Assembly (NCBI RefSeq): GCF_024679245.1
Contig: NC_090178.1
Coordinates: forward strand, 6,388,202-6,452,201
From: Pseudorasbora parva
Taxonomy: Eukaryota > Chordata > Actinopteri > Cypriniformes > Gobionidae
Direction of reading: 5' to 3'
Length of the DNA stretch: 64,000 nt
The translations under genes and the position numbers were made by a program. The notes under the pieces were generated by a model that was not told the DNA's origin, made no database searches, and saw only the letters and a program-made list of their open reading frames with translations. Below are positions 37,435-50,348 of this stretch, piece after piece (the first letter of the stretch is position 1; each line of letters begins with the position of its first letter).

Positions 37435-38976
37435 TACAGGTCCTTCTCAAAAAATTATTTATTATTTTCCATAATGTAATGATAAAAATTAAACTTTCAA
37501 ATATTTTAGATTCATTGCACACCAACTGAAATATTTCAGGTCTTTTATTGTTTTAATACGGATGATTTTGGCATACAGCTCATGAAAACCCAAAATTCCT
37601 ATCTCAAAAAATTAGCATATTTCATCCGACCAATAAAAGAAAAGTGTTTTTAATACAAAAAAGTCAACCTTCAAATAATTATGTTCAGTTATGCACTCAA
37701 TACTTGGTCGGGAATCCTTTTGCAGAAATGACAGCTTCAATGCGGCGTGGCATGGAGGCGATCAGCCTGTGGCACTGCTGAGGTGTTCTGGAGGCCCTGG
37801 ATGCTTCGATAGCGGCCTTAAGCTCATCCAGAGTATTGGGTCTTGCGTCTCTCAACTTTCTCTTCACAATATCCCACAGGTTCTCTATGGGGTTCAGGTC
37901 AGGAGAGTTGGCAGGCCAATTGAGCACAGTAATACCATGGTCAGTAAACCATTTACCAGTGGTTTTGACACTGTGAGCAGGTGCCAGGTCGGGCTGAAAA
38001 ACGAAATCTTCATCTCCATAAAGCTTTTCAGCAGATGGAAGCATGAAGTGCTCCAAAATCTCCTGATAGCTAGCTGACCCTGCCCTTGATAAAACACAGT
38101 GGACCAACACCAGCAGCTGACATGGCACCCCAGACCATCACTGACTGCGGGTACTTGACACTGGACTTCAGGCATTTTGGCATTTCCTTCTCCCCAGTCT
38201 TCCTCCAGACTCTGGCACCTTGATTTCCGAATGACATGCACAATTTGCTTTCATCCGAAAAAAGTACTTTGGATCACTGACCAACAGTCTAGTGCTGCTT
38301 CTCTGTAGCCCAAAAGTGTCTTGACCTGGGGAATGCGACACCTGTAGCCCATTTCCTGCACACGCCTGTGCACGGTGGCTCTGGATGTTTCTACTGCAGA
38401 CTCAGTCCACTGCTTCCGCAGGTCCCCCAAGGTCTGGAATCGGTCCTTCTTCACAATCTTCCTCAGGGTCCGGTCACCTCTTCTCATTGTGCAGCGTTTT
38501 TTGCCACACTTTTGCCTTCCCACAGACTTCCCACTGAGGTGCCTTGATACAGCACTCTGGGAACAGCCTATTCGTTCAGAAATTCCTTTCTGTGTCTTAC
38601 CCTCTCGCTTGAGGGTGTCAATGATGGCCTTCTGGACAGCAGTCAGGTCGGCAGTCTTACCCATGATTGCGGTTTTGAGTAATGAACCAGGCTGGGAGTT
38701 TTTAAAAGCCTCAGGAATCTTTTGCAGGTGTTAAGAGTTAATTAGTTGATTCAGATGATTAGGTTAATAGCTTGTTTAGAGAACCTTTTCATGATATGCT
38801 AATTTTTTGAGACAGGAATTTTGGGTTTTCATGAGCTGTATGCCAAAATCATCCGTATTAAAACAATAAAAGACCTGAAATATTTCAGTTGGTGTGCAAT
38901 GAATCTAAAATATATGAAAGTTTAATTTTTATCATTACATTATGGAAAATAATGAACTCTATCACAATATGCAAAT
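37435..38976 (-). mobile_element. Tc1-like transposon, right terminus lost
   Basis: Starts CAGGTCCTTCTCAAAAAATTA at 37437 after a TA. About 190-bp inverted repeats (37437-37625 and about 38794-38976) flank a minus-strand transposase. The right repeat matches the left until 'tcacaatatgcaaat' (38976) and then stops, so the last ~25 bp are missing from their expected place. They appear inverted at 39053 beyond a (TA)n run. Confidence 0.8.
37697..38664 (-). pseudogene. Tc1-like transposase, broken by two frameshifts
   Basis: The minus-strand reading begins MGKTADLTAVQKAIIDTLKR with a paired-type helix-turn-helix (GCSQSAVSRHLSGKS), followed by a basic stretch and the Tc1 DDE core. The first frame runs from 38664 to a stop at 38251-38253. 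The correct frame resumes at SDESKLC (38258) after a 1-nt slip near a T-run. A second slip near 38075-38085 precedes ...YQEILEHFMLPS. Catalytic residues are still readable: D in SDES, D in PDLAPAHS and E in PIENLWD. The normal C-terminus ends at 37697. Tc1 transposases of about 340 residues cut and paste at TA. With two frame breaks this copy should make no active enzyme. Confidence 0.85.
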
Positions 38977-39009
38977 ATTTATATATATATACAGATTTAT
39001 ATATATACA

Positions 39010-39055
<46 letters not shown>

Positions 39056-39078
39056 GTCCTTCTCAAAAAATTTGCATA
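39010..39078. mobile_element. (TA)n followed by an inverted Tc1 terminus
   Basis: (TA)n at 39010-39052, then CAGGTCCTTCTCAAAAAATT and TGCAT (39053-39078). This is the terminal Tc1 sequence in the same orientation as the left end, whereas a right end should read its reverse complement. Confidence 0.7.
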
Positions 39079-39871
39079 TATATATATACATTTTTAAATA
39101 AATAAATTACACACATATATGTGTATGTACCATCACTATCATTTATCTATAAATATTTTGTTACTTATAAATGACACAATTTATTAATAAATGTAATTTT
39201 ATATATTTATTTTTGTGAACTTGTTTTTGTTTTTCTAATATCGATATTTTTTATTTATGTATTATTTTATAGTTTTAGTTATTTTAGTTTAAATTAAAAT
39301 GAGAAAAGTCGAAATAAAATATGTTTTATATTTATTTTACTTACCTTAGTTCAATTTTTAAAAATTGTTTTCAATTTGAGTTATAACTTTAATAACCCTG
39401 ACTCAAACGTGTTCATTTTCATTTTGTCCACTACCCTGCCCATTTAACCTAAAGTTGACTGTCCCAGGTCATGGTTTTGTTAGTCTAGGAGGATGGTGTG
39501 AATCACATCCGTCTGGAAAGTCCTCTTCTCCACAGATATGATGTAGGGCTGCGTTAGGGACAGGATTTTCCATCCTGCCTGTTATTGTCCATTCAGTGAA
39601 GTTACATTGACAGGTGTTTCCTGTCTCATCAGTGTCCCGCGACCTCCTGACATCCTGCTGTTTGTGTTTGTAACTGGGAACTGTGGAATTGAACTTGCGA
39701 CCACCTAGGGGTCAGAAACCCTTACAGTCTCACTAACCAAACCAAAAACAACATGCTGACATTGTTTACTCCATCACACTGGTTTGATTCGGTCTATACA
39801 GTAAATCCAGAAACTGATGCTTCATGTGTCCTAGATGTTTAACGGCTCTGTCAATGTGTGATTGGTTGCAG
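39079..39871. other. End of intron before exon 2, nothing recognised
   Basis: A/T-rich to 39400, then mixed. The acceptor TTGCAG lies at 39866-39871. Confidence 0.45.
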
Positions 39872-40069
39872 GACTCGGAGTCGTTGGACCACTGTATTCA
39901 GAGCACGCTCTCTGCACTGTATCCTCCGTTCAGCGTGAGCGCGGCGACCGTGCTGTGGCAGCTCTTCAGTGTGGTGGAGAGACAGTACCGTGGAGACGGC
40001 CTGCGCTGTTTCATTGACTTCCTGCTGCCCACCAAGAGAATCTTGCAGATAATAAAGCAGGAGGCCTGC
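39872..40069 (+). CDS. plekhg4b: Exon 2: start of the conserved N-terminal domain
   Basis: Acceptor ...TTGCAG before 39872, donor GTGAGT at 40070; 198 nt, phase 0 in and out. Encodes 66 residues starting [20 protein letters not shown] and containing [27 protein letters not shown] and QEAC. This is the diagnostic N-terminal block shared by PLEKHG4B, KIAA1755 and ARHGEF40; the ALYPPF and DFL(I/L)P words are near-invariant in the family as I recall it. Residues 4-69 if exon 1A is used. The role of this domain is poorly defined. Confidence 0.9.
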
Positions 40070-40465
40070 GTGAGTACTGTCGGTTTCATTCGACGCATTA
40101 TGACAGAAGCATTTCAAAGTAAAAGCAAACACTGGGGGAAAAACGTAATACCTTCTAGGCAAGTAACGAGTAAAGTAACATATTACTTTTATATTTACAA
40201 CAATACATCCACGTTTTTCAAATAAGTAATGAAAGTTACTTTGTTTTCCCATTTATTTACTGACAGCTCTCCTGTCTCCATGTTGAGAGAAATCAGGAGG
40301 TGTTAGGTGTGAAGTGTGAAGTGAACATGATGCTTATTGTAGTTCTAGACTAAATGTAAGCATTTATTTACTCTTCGAACAGATTCAGTGTTCCTCAAAA
40401 TGAATAAAAACAGTAAAATGCAAACTCATAATATTAATTATAATTAAATATGTTAAATAATACAT
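40070..40465. other. Intron 2, first part; nothing recognised
   Basis: Non-coding after the donor. Confidence 0.4.
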
Positions 40466-40695
40466 ACAGTGCCTTGCGAAAGTATCTGGCCCCTTTGAAC
40501 TTTGCGACCTTTTGCCACATTTTAGGCTTCAAACATAATGATATGAAACTATAATTTTTTGTGAAGAATCAACAACAAGTGGGACACAATCATGAAGTGG
40601 AACGAAGTTTATTGGATATTTCAAACTTTTTTAACAAATCAAAAACTAAAAAATTGGGCGTGCAAAATTATTCGGCCCCTTTACTTTCAGTGCAT
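40466..40695. mobile_element. Tc1-like element end fragment
   Basis: Starts at TACAGTGCCTTGCGAAAGTA and continues '...cttttgccacattttaggc' and 'gggacacaatcatgaagtgg', recognisable as the left terminal region of a different fish Tc1-like family. Truncated at 'tactttcagtgca'; no transposase. Confidence 0.65.
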
Positions 40696-41989
40696 ATATA
40701 TAACCAAGATTAATAAAAGCTTTAGAAATATTTTTTGTTAACTAATAGAACCATATTGTAAAGTGTTACTATTTAGTAGATTTTCTTACTATTGTGTTTT
40801 TTTTATCTTTAAAAAAAATTTTGAATCAGCATAGAGATTTGCCATGTATCATGCAGTCTTTAAACTTGATATTGTGCATTAGCAGGCTAGTTAATCATTT
40901 GCTGATTTTTTTAATACTACAGTCTCCACTACAGATGTTGTTGTCAGTAGCACTGCAGCTAAACATGTTCAATCCATTTAAACTCTCTCAGAGAGAAACA
41001 TTGCGAGAGTGGGAACATGAGAGGGAGGATGAATGCTTCAGGCTGAAAGAGGGTTCAGTGTTGCTCTGAAAACAGCCCAAACAGAGAGTGTTGTGAGCTC
41101 ACTGGGGTGAACTTGGCAAAGAGGATCAGGCTGAAATGAAAGACTTGCTCAGGGAGGCTTTGTATTTCTGCAGGTTAGCGCTGTGTGAGCACATACCTGA
41201 AACCTTATGCTCCTGTATTAATAATTACTCTGAGTCCAGGGCTCTCAGTGCTCTCATTTAACTCAGTCACAGCATGCTGAAGCTTAGGCTACATGTTCCT
41301 TCTGCATCATCAGCAATGCCAGAGAGTAACTCACAACTCTAGCTGTTTTCAGTAGCATTACGGTAGCTAAATAATAAAGCAATTTTTTAACCAATAGACA
41401 TGTGTCATGAAAAAACATGTTTTTCTCAGAGTATTGCCTGTGCAGAAATCTCCCGTAAGAACTATTGATGTCTGATTCATTGTAGTGAATAGGTTTGTTT
41501 GTTCACCATAAAAAAAATTACATAACATTACATTCATTTTAAATATTATGTTATATTATATGAATAAATAAATAAATAAAAATATTTACTGAATCAGTGC
41601 ATCCGTGGAATGATATTTTCTCTTTTTAAATTTTGCTTTTCGTTGTGTTTTCATTATATAAATAGTTATACATTTTTAGTTTAAATAGTTTAAATTTTAA
41701 ATTTTAATTTTAGTAAGTTTTTGTATTTTGTTGTGTTTTTGTCATATTTGTTTTTTTATCTATAATGTCTATAGTTTTCACAAATTTAATTTTCATTTTT
41801 TCTTTTAGTTATTTCGATATAACAAGTTAAACTTAGTATGGTTTTACTTTTAGTTTTAATGAATTTGTGTATATAATAATTCTACTTATTTTTTTATTTA
41901 TTTTTTATTTATTATTGTTTTTGAATAATAATTATACACACAATAACTAGTGTTATCAAGCCAGATTGAGCTCTGATTGCTAAAATATG
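40696..41989. other. Intron 2, central part; AT-rich, nothing recognised
   Basis: Contains an (AATA)n run at 41561-41580 and long A/T-rich stretches. Bases 40970-41070 are GA-rich but have no splice context. Confidence 0.4.
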
Positions 41990-42187
41990 TACACTGTAAA
42001 AAAATGTCTGTATGAAAAAATTATCTTGTGACTGATCACATCTAAATTTTTCAGTTGGCCAAATTGAATTTCTGTAAATTAAATTGCATCAATTCACAGA
42101 AATTCAATTTGGCCAACAGAAAAATTTAGATGTGATCAGTCACAAGATAATTTTTAATTGGAGACATACTTTTTTTTTTACCGTGTA
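41990..42187. mobile_element. Hairpin MITE with TACACTGTAAA / TTTACCGTGTA ends
   Basis: The arms 42016-42075 and 42096-42155 are reverse complements over 60 nt with a single visible mismatch, separated by a 20-nt loop. The outer ends TACACTGTAAAAAAA and TTTTTTTTTACCGTGTA are also inverted. It sits in the intron 230 bp before the exon 3 acceptor, so the RNA could form a long stem. Confidence 0.75.
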
Positions 42188-42417
42188 CAAAATTGTACGC
42201 CACCTTTTCTTGTATGTTCTAGAATAGTCTCAGTTTTGCAGTTCTGTTGGGTGATGCAAAAATGCCACATTTCAATATTTTCTAATTGTATTATGTTTTA
42301 GTTCATTGCAGTTTTGTATTTAATGATTGCAAACAGCAAATAAATGACAATTGTTGCTTATGCATGCAAGGAAAGCAGTATTATATCTGATAAATTTGTC
42401 CTTTTTATTTTGCACAG

Positions 42418-43537
42418 CTGCGATTCAAAGGCCTGTTGCTGTACCACGAGGGATGGCCGCTCTGTTTGCATGAGAAGGTAGTTCTGCAACTCGCACCGCT
42501 GCATAAAGTACGTCTGCGGCAGGGAGATTTCTACCTGCAGGTGGTTCCTTTAGGACGCAAGGCTGCCAAACTGGTCATAAAATGCCTGTCAGGGAGCGGG
42601 CAAGCCATCGCAGAGATCCCTGTGGCCGAGAGCATGTACGGCAGCATTTTCACTCCGGACTTCCTGCAGAATGTAACGTGTGAGCGCAACTTGCAGCCTC
42701 TCCAGAACTGCCTCCTCAGTACCGGGGCCGTGGTTTACCGCACACCCTGGAAGAACGTGGTGAACCCTTTGTTTGTGACCAGCACTGCTGACGCAATCAT
42801 GCAGGCTCGGAGCGGCGGCGCGACCCTGCGCGGTCAGCTCAGCACATGCAGCACGCACGGATCCACGGGGACGCTAAGTTCTCGAGACTCTCTGGGCGGA
42901 GAGTCCACTGCGTCGGAGCCCATTTTCAGTCGCAGCCTCACGGATATGGGCATCAGCTCCCTGCGTTCAGAGGATTCACCCTTGCAAAAGAGTCCCAGCC
43001 CGGATCAGGGATGCATTCGAGGTCGAATGGGACACAAAATGCTGTCGTTCAGCACGGACCTTAGTAATCCCGGCCTTCGCAAGCGTCACCCTAGAGACTC
43101 CACAACCTTTGAGTCACGCCGGCTTTTCCGCAAGTCCTACATGGAGGCACTACAGAACCCAATGAACCTCGGCTCCAGCTCTGAATCCATTCTGGAAGAG
43201 GGAACGGAGTCAACTCCTGGCTCCCTCTCGAAGGAGCCGCTCCCACGGAGGATCTGTGCCCGTGGATGGTTGGGAGGAGATGAATCTCACAACGGTTCTC
43301 CAGCCGTAAGTCCATCAAAGAACGCTGAGCTCAGTCCGGACGAGAGGCGCTCCAAATCTCTCGAACGTACCAATAAGGCCTTGCAGGTTAAAGGCCACCG
43401 GGCGCGCTCGTCCTCCGGCGGCTCTGGCAGCGGCCTTCCCAAGAAACTTATGAATGGCTATGCTTTCCGATTTGGAAAACTGGACTTGGAAGCGGCCTTT
43501 CCTGGCATTGAGAAACGGAGCAACAAAGAGAACACAG
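42418..43537 (+). CDS. plekhg4b: Exon 3: rest of N-terminal domain and Ser-rich linker
   Basis: Acceptor TGCACAG before 42418, donor GTAAAA at 43538; 1120 nt, phase 0 in, phase 1 out. The first ~115 residues finish the conserved domain: YHEGWPLCLHEKVVLQLAP, RQGDFYLQVVP, KLVIKCLSGSG, SMYGSIFTPDFLQ, LQNCLLST and TPWKNVVNPLF. From about residue 195 the sequence becomes Ser/Arg/Gly-rich and probably disordered, with several basic-Ser stretches (RRSKSLERT, RARSSSGGSGSG) that look like kinase sites. A small conserved-looking ESRRLFRKSYMEALQNPM lies about two thirds along. No truncation or frameshift. Residues 70-443 on the exon 1A numbering. Confidence 0.92.
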
Positions 43538-43559
43538 GTAAAAACTTATTGTCAACTCT

Positions 43560-44081
43560 TTAAAGGGGTGGTTGCATGCGATTTTCCTTTTTTAACTTTA
43601 GTTAGTGTGTAATGTTGCTGCTTGAGCATAAACAGTATCTGCAAAGTTACAGCGCTGAAAGTTCAATGCAAACGGAGATATTGTCTTTTAAAGTTATGGC
43701 GGTTTATTGCCTACAAAAACGTCCGGTTTGGACTACATTGAGCTTCTTCCTGGTTTGGTGACATCATAAACCCTCGTTAGTCTCCGCAGATGTGACTTCT
43801 GCCCGTAATGGTAAGGGGCGTGGCGTTTCCGGACAGCCTGTGCAATAAAAATACAGGAAACTACATCTGGCTATCTAACTAATCTAAGACCATTGCGTTT
43901 TTTCGGAGGGATGGGCTTCATAGAAGCAGGAAGCAAACGAGCCGTTCAAAGGACAGTGGAGACAGTAAAGGTAAAATATAAGAAAAATACGGCATTTAAA
44001 AAAAGAAGAATTAAGACATGTTATACTGCGCCTCATAAACACAACCAAGCCTAGAATAAAACCACGGAACCATCCCTTTAA
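43560..44081. mobile_element. TTAA-flanked MITE (514 bp) just after exon 3
   Basis: TTAA at 43560-43563 and 44078-44081. Left end AGGGGTGGTTGCATGCG; right end GGTTCCG-type, ending CCATCCCT. Related full copy in opposite orientation at 62937-63801. It begins 26 bp downstream of the exon 3 donor. Confidence 0.75.
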
Positions 44082-44898
44082 CACAACACAACATGTCCTA
44101 ATAACTAGTGGTCAACCAATATATCACCAAGGCTGATGTTAGCAGACAATATTTGGCAATTTTTATTGTCTGCATAAAACAGTTTTTCTGTTTGGCCCAT
44201 AGAAGTTTCAGAAGCGGGACTTTTAACTTGATACTGCTGAGAACCCATCGTCTGAGCACAGACACACACCTAGCTAACAAAAAAAAAATCTAAAAATGTT
44301 TTGGTAAATTAAGCTTTGTGGTACCGCCACTTCTATATGTTAAGCTGTAGTGTACCCTCACTTTTTCTTGCGTACCTGCATTGCCCTCAGATGTTGCTAC
44401 TGAGGCTCTTTTTTACTCACCCCCCTAAAAAAAATTGTAATTAGCTCTGTAATCTATATTCTAATTTATGGTGGCCTCAGTCCCCTTTAAACCTCATATT
44501 TCAGCTCCTCCCCTTCTTTCAATCAGCACTATTCAACGTGTTCCTTATGATATCTGCATCTATAAATCTTTTTTTAATAAATGCTGTTTATTACATAATG
44601 TGATGCAGTAGTGATATGAAGACCACTTCTTATCCACTGTAAATTTTTCGCTGTGTTCCCCCCTCATCGCACTTTTTTTTCTCCAACGAAGACAGAACAT
44701 GAAGATATACTTTTGAAAATATTATTTTAATTTCAACGTATTATAAAACGTATTATTGTGGGTGTGGCATTAGGCTAACATCATGCAACAAAGATATTAA
44801 AGACACAATCACACTTTAAAAATTATTTGTTGGTTTAGCTTAAGTTGCCTAACCTAGTTGCTTTCATTTTGAGCGATTTAAACAACCCCAGTATTGTG
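44082..44898. other. Intron 3 sequence, nothing recognised
   Basis: Non-coding; poly-A and poly-T runs only. Confidence 0.4.
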
Positions 44899-45275
44899 AT
44901 GGGGACACTATACTGACAAAGAGCACCGTCCTTCGGATGAGACGTTTAACTGAGATCCTGGACGTTAAAAATCCCAGGATGTCTTTCGGAAAAAGAGTAG
45001 GGGTGTAACCCGGCATCCTGGCCAAATTTGCCCATTAGCCCCTGTCCATCATGGCCTCCTAATCATCCCCCTCTCCTGATTGGCTTCATGACTCGGTCTC
45101 CTCTCCACCAATCAGCTGGTGTGTGGTGAGCGTTCTGGCGCAATATGGCTGCCGTCGCATCATCCAGGTGGGTGCTGCACATTGGTGATGGTTGAGGAGA
45201 TTCCCTCTTCTATGTAAAGCGCTTTGAGTGCCTTGAAAATTATTACCATTACATTATTACCATTATTATTATTAA
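44899..45275 (+). mobile_element. tRNA-derived fish SINE with L2-like tail
   Basis: Body words 'caccgtccttcggatgagac', 'aaaaatcccaggatgtc', 'gtaacccggcatcctggcc', 'ccaccaatcagctggtgtg', 'atggctgccgtcgcatcatc' and tail 'tgtaaagcgctttgagtgcc' followed by (ATT)n are those of a SINE family common across teleosts. Nearly full length. Confidence 0.75.
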
Positions 45276-45985
45276 TGACGGATGGCACTCACAGACATTT
45301 CACTGCATATCAGAGTGAATGACAGAAACAGAGAAACATCACGTAGTTATTTCTTTCTACTAAATAATGACCCAGCATCTGATTGTGACGTGGAGTAAAG
45401 GGACTTAAAGTGGCAAATTGATAGATTCATGGTCTGTTTTAAAAAAAAAATAGAAAACAAAAAAAGGAATGCTTTAATATAGGACAGATTAAAAATATAG
45501 ACAATTAAAGTAAAATAAGGAATTTTAAATGACCCCTTGGGTTTTCACTTCGAGCACTGCATTAGTTATGAGAACATTATTTCTCAATGTTCTCTGAACA
45601 GTCAAAACATCCAGTTTTTTTAAATGTCTTTCTTGGTTATGCAAACATCAAGGGAACATTACGTCTCATCGTTTTGCTAACATTATGGGAACATTGCTTT
45701 TGAATGTCCTCTGAACTAACATTTAAAACGTTTCTGAAAAAGACTTTCCATGATCCATCTATAAATCAATGAATCCGAGCACCAGTTTATCCGTCTTCGT
45801 TAGTGTACTGTCTTTATTTAACAGTTCTGTCTAATATTTGAAAGGCACATGCTCTAATACTTCATCCATATACTGTCTGCATTCAGCAAATATGTATTTT
45901 AAATGCCCCGCCCACACATTCTTCTGATTGGTTGTGATTTGTGATTGATTGTGATCGCTGCATCTGATGTGTAATCGGCATCATG
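45276..45985. other. Intron 3 sequence, nothing recognised
   Basis: Non-coding, A/T-rich. Confidence 0.4.
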
Positions 45986-46360
45986 TTAAAGGGACACTCC
46001 TTTTTTAAAAATAGGCTCATTTTCCAGCTCCCCTGCAGTTAAACAGCTGAATTTGACCGTTTTCGAATCCTCTCGGCTGATTTCCAGATCTGGCAGTAGC
46101 ACATTTAGCACAGCATAGCATAATTCATTGAATCTGATTAGACTGTTAGCATCTCGCTCAAAAATGACCAAAGAATTTCTATATTTTTTCTATTTAAAAC
46201 TTCTCTAGTTACATCTTGTAGTAAGTCGGAAGATGAAAAGTTGTGATTTTCTAGTCCGATATGGCTAGGAACTCTACTCTCATTCCTGCGTAATAATCCC
46301 GGAGCTTTGCTGCCGTACCATGGGTGCAGCGGCGCAATGATATTACACAGTGTGCAGAGC
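45986..46360. mobile_element. TTAA element, right end missing
   Basis: TTAA at 45986-45989 followed by AGGGACACTCC and the body words 'ggctcattttccagctcccc', 'gttaaacagctgaatttgac', 'ttagactgttagcatctcgc' and 'ctttgctgccgtaccatggg' of a well-known cyprinid repeat. The matching right end is not found. Confidence 0.65.
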
Positions 46361-46990
46361 ACCTTGTTTGGGCTTCTCTCCCATCAGTAATGAACCCTCA
46401 TTTCTTCAGTGCAGTGTACTCATACGCACAAGCTTCCCGTATCAAATCATGTCGCCCGAGGCCTTGAAAGCCCGTTCTGGTTCCAGACAGTTGTTCTGTT
46501 GTTCTCCGGTGTGTAATTATCACCTGCAGCAAAATGCAAGACCGTCGACGAGCTCATCTGTGTGCAGATTATCGGTGGAGACAGCTTGTCATTCCTTTCA
46601 CTTGATTTTATGGCTTGCGACTGGCTGCATGTGAGGACTAATAGCGTGTGTGTTTTGGAATGTTTCGGCGGCCCTGCCCTGTTACAGAGGCCGCTTGTCT
46701 TCGACGCGTTTGCTGTAATCGGCAGCCATGATGAACCCCAAAGGCACGACACGGCTCTGAAAGCATTGCACTGCTTTATTTAGCTCTTCCTGCTATTGAG
46801 TGTTTGAAAGAAAGAGCGTTTTGCCCTCCAGCTTCAGGCCAGGAGTGTGTTTGGGGTCTATCCGCAGGAAATACCAAACTCTTCGGCATTCTTAAGATTT
46901 TAGGTTAATTCATGTCAAGGGGTTGCACCACATCCTTACCGTGCACAACAAGGTAAATAACTTACTGTGCCAACCAAGTGATATATATAC
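46361..46990. other. Intron 3, less AT-rich stretch; nothing recognised
   Basis: Bases 46361-46900 have near-balanced composition and several open frames on both strands, but none has splice sites or a family I recognise. Could be conserved non-coding DNA. Confidence 0.3.
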
Positions 46991-47395
46991 AGAATATTAT
47001 ATTAATAATTTGTATAAAATATATATAAAATGAATAGGATGTATAGGTAACTGTATATAAAATAATAATAAATATTGTTATTATTTTCTTTATAATTTTT
47101 TATTAATGTAAATATTTTATGATATTATATATTTATAATACTAATAATAATTGTTATTATTGTTATTTTTATTTAATATAGTGTTTATTTCATTTAACAT
47201 GATTGTATTTTAAAAGTAATAATTAGCATGATTAATAATTCATTTAATGTATTATAATTTATGATAATCAATGATGGTGATAATTCTATTATATAATTAT
47301 TACTTATTTATTTTTATTTAATTTAATATATTATGCATTATGCGTTTATGCTTTATTTTATTATTATTTTTAAGAATGACAATTATAATTTTTTG

Positions 47396-47435
<40 letters not shown>

Positions 47436-47500
47436 TTTAATACATAAAATAATAAAACTATAATATATTATTTAATTTAATATTATTTTTAATAATAATA
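46991..47500. repeat. AT-rich low-complexity tract with (ATT)n
   Basis: Almost only A and T, with (TTA)n at 47401-47434. Confidence 0.85.
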
Positions 47501-47608
47501 TTTTAAGGTGGCTTTTATGACACTCAGGGTTGCAAAAATATACAAAAATACAAGCAAAAATAATACTAAAGTAAATAATAAAAAACAGGATAACACCACA
47601 GAATACAA

Positions 47609-48539
<931 letters not shown>

Positions 48540-49135
48540 TTAAGCTCTTTATGTATAATGCATTATAAAAGTTTTCATAAAGGATATTGCAATGCATTAT
48601 ATATTTGCATTAATAATTGTGATCAAAGTTAAAATGCATTATAATGTTTGCAGAATCCTTGTTACACAAGAAATCGGTTGCTCATCATGTGTTTTAATGC
48701 ATTATACTTTCTAAAGGTTTAAGAATTTATTATAACTGTGGTTACAATTACATTACGAGTAATTGTACACTGTAAAAAATGTTGTTTTTTGTTTATTGAA
48801 ATTAAAAATTTGAGTTGATACAATGAAGGAAATTTGTTTAATAAATAGAAACTCAAATTATTATTGTATCTGAACCACATAAAAAATGTGATAAATCTAT
48901 TTGGCATGTTTCACTGCGTCATCAGAAATAAAACACACACAATTACCCAATATGCTTACAAATCCTTTAATAATATTTTAATAAAGGTTGTCGAATCTCA
49001 AAAAATGTTCATTGTATTAACTCAAAATTTTAATTTCAATGAACTCAAAATTTTAAGGCAACCAGGTAACTTTTTTCTTAATAATTTTTTACAGTGTACA
49101 ATGCATTATATATACAGGCTTCAAGTAAAATGTTA
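48540..49135. mobile_element. 'atgcattat' MITE interrupted by a TACACTGTAAAAA MITE
   Basis: The outer element carries repeated atgcattat words on both sides of an inserted element at 48767-49098, whose ends TACACTGTAAAAAAT and ATTTTTTACAGTGTA are inverted. The interior has paired 'gagttgatacaatgaaggaa' / 'tgtattaactcaaaatttt' words. Confidence 0.55.
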
Positions 49136-49842
49136 AAAATATTACTACATGATTCTATACTGCATATTATTTAATCTGTAGCCTGTCCTTCAAAGTTGCG
49201 TCCCCAGCAGTGTTCGGCAGTGTTTGTCTGTTTGGGTGTCCATTTCGAGCTTCCTCTGCTTGTTGAGGAAGTGCATCACACAAAGGAGCAGGTCTCAGAT
49301 TCACACAGGAAATGAAGTCACCTCTAAGACAACAGTGGAGGGGGTTACAGGAGTGTGAAGTGTAAAACTTCAAACATATGCTTATTTGTAGGTGTGTGAG
49401 ATGTGCTTGTTTGAATTATATGCTGGAATTGCACATTTTAAAACAATATGTTCTCGAAATTCACTAAATATAATCCGTCTGTCACTAGTCTTATCCAGTT
49501 AGATAAAAGATCTTCATATATACTCAAGTTCAGCACAATGGTTAAGGACTGGCTTATTTTTCCTCAATCTAGGAAATTAAAGGGAGGACAAAAAGAAATG
49601 AAACTGTTATAAGTAGATATTTACTTATTTACTTTGTTTATTAATTAAATAATTTACTTAAAAAGTGAGGAAATCCTTGCCTTAAAATTATTGATTAAAT
49701 AAGTTATTATTAAATATATTTAAATTATTGAGTAAATAATTGTAATCTTACTACTTATCTAATTGAAAAATTAATGTTATGTGGAAAGGTCAAGTTCACA
49801 TAACTTAATGAATAATTTTACATTAGCATATATATACATATA
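49136..49842. other. Intron 3 sequence between two inverted MITE copies
   Basis: Balanced DNA at 49180-49340, A/T-rich after. No exon supported. Confidence 0.35.
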
Positions 49843-50341
<499 letters not shown>

Positions 50342-50348
50342 GTGAAAT

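Noticed and set aside
37894..38241. Separate 115-codon minus-strand protein in the Tc1 element
   Set aside because: It is the out-of-frame continuation of the transposase after the first frameshift, not a second gene.
39824..40225. Reading exon 2 as a complete 133-codon ORF
   Set aside because: The family match starts exactly after CAG at 39871 and ends at the GTGAGT donor (40070); residues outside these limits match nothing.
46350..46783. Overlapping open frames in a balanced-composition part of intron 3
   Set aside because: No acceptor/donor pair in phase with exons 3 and 4, and exon 3 joins exon 4 directly in phase 1 (NTG|VSDD). No recognised protein.
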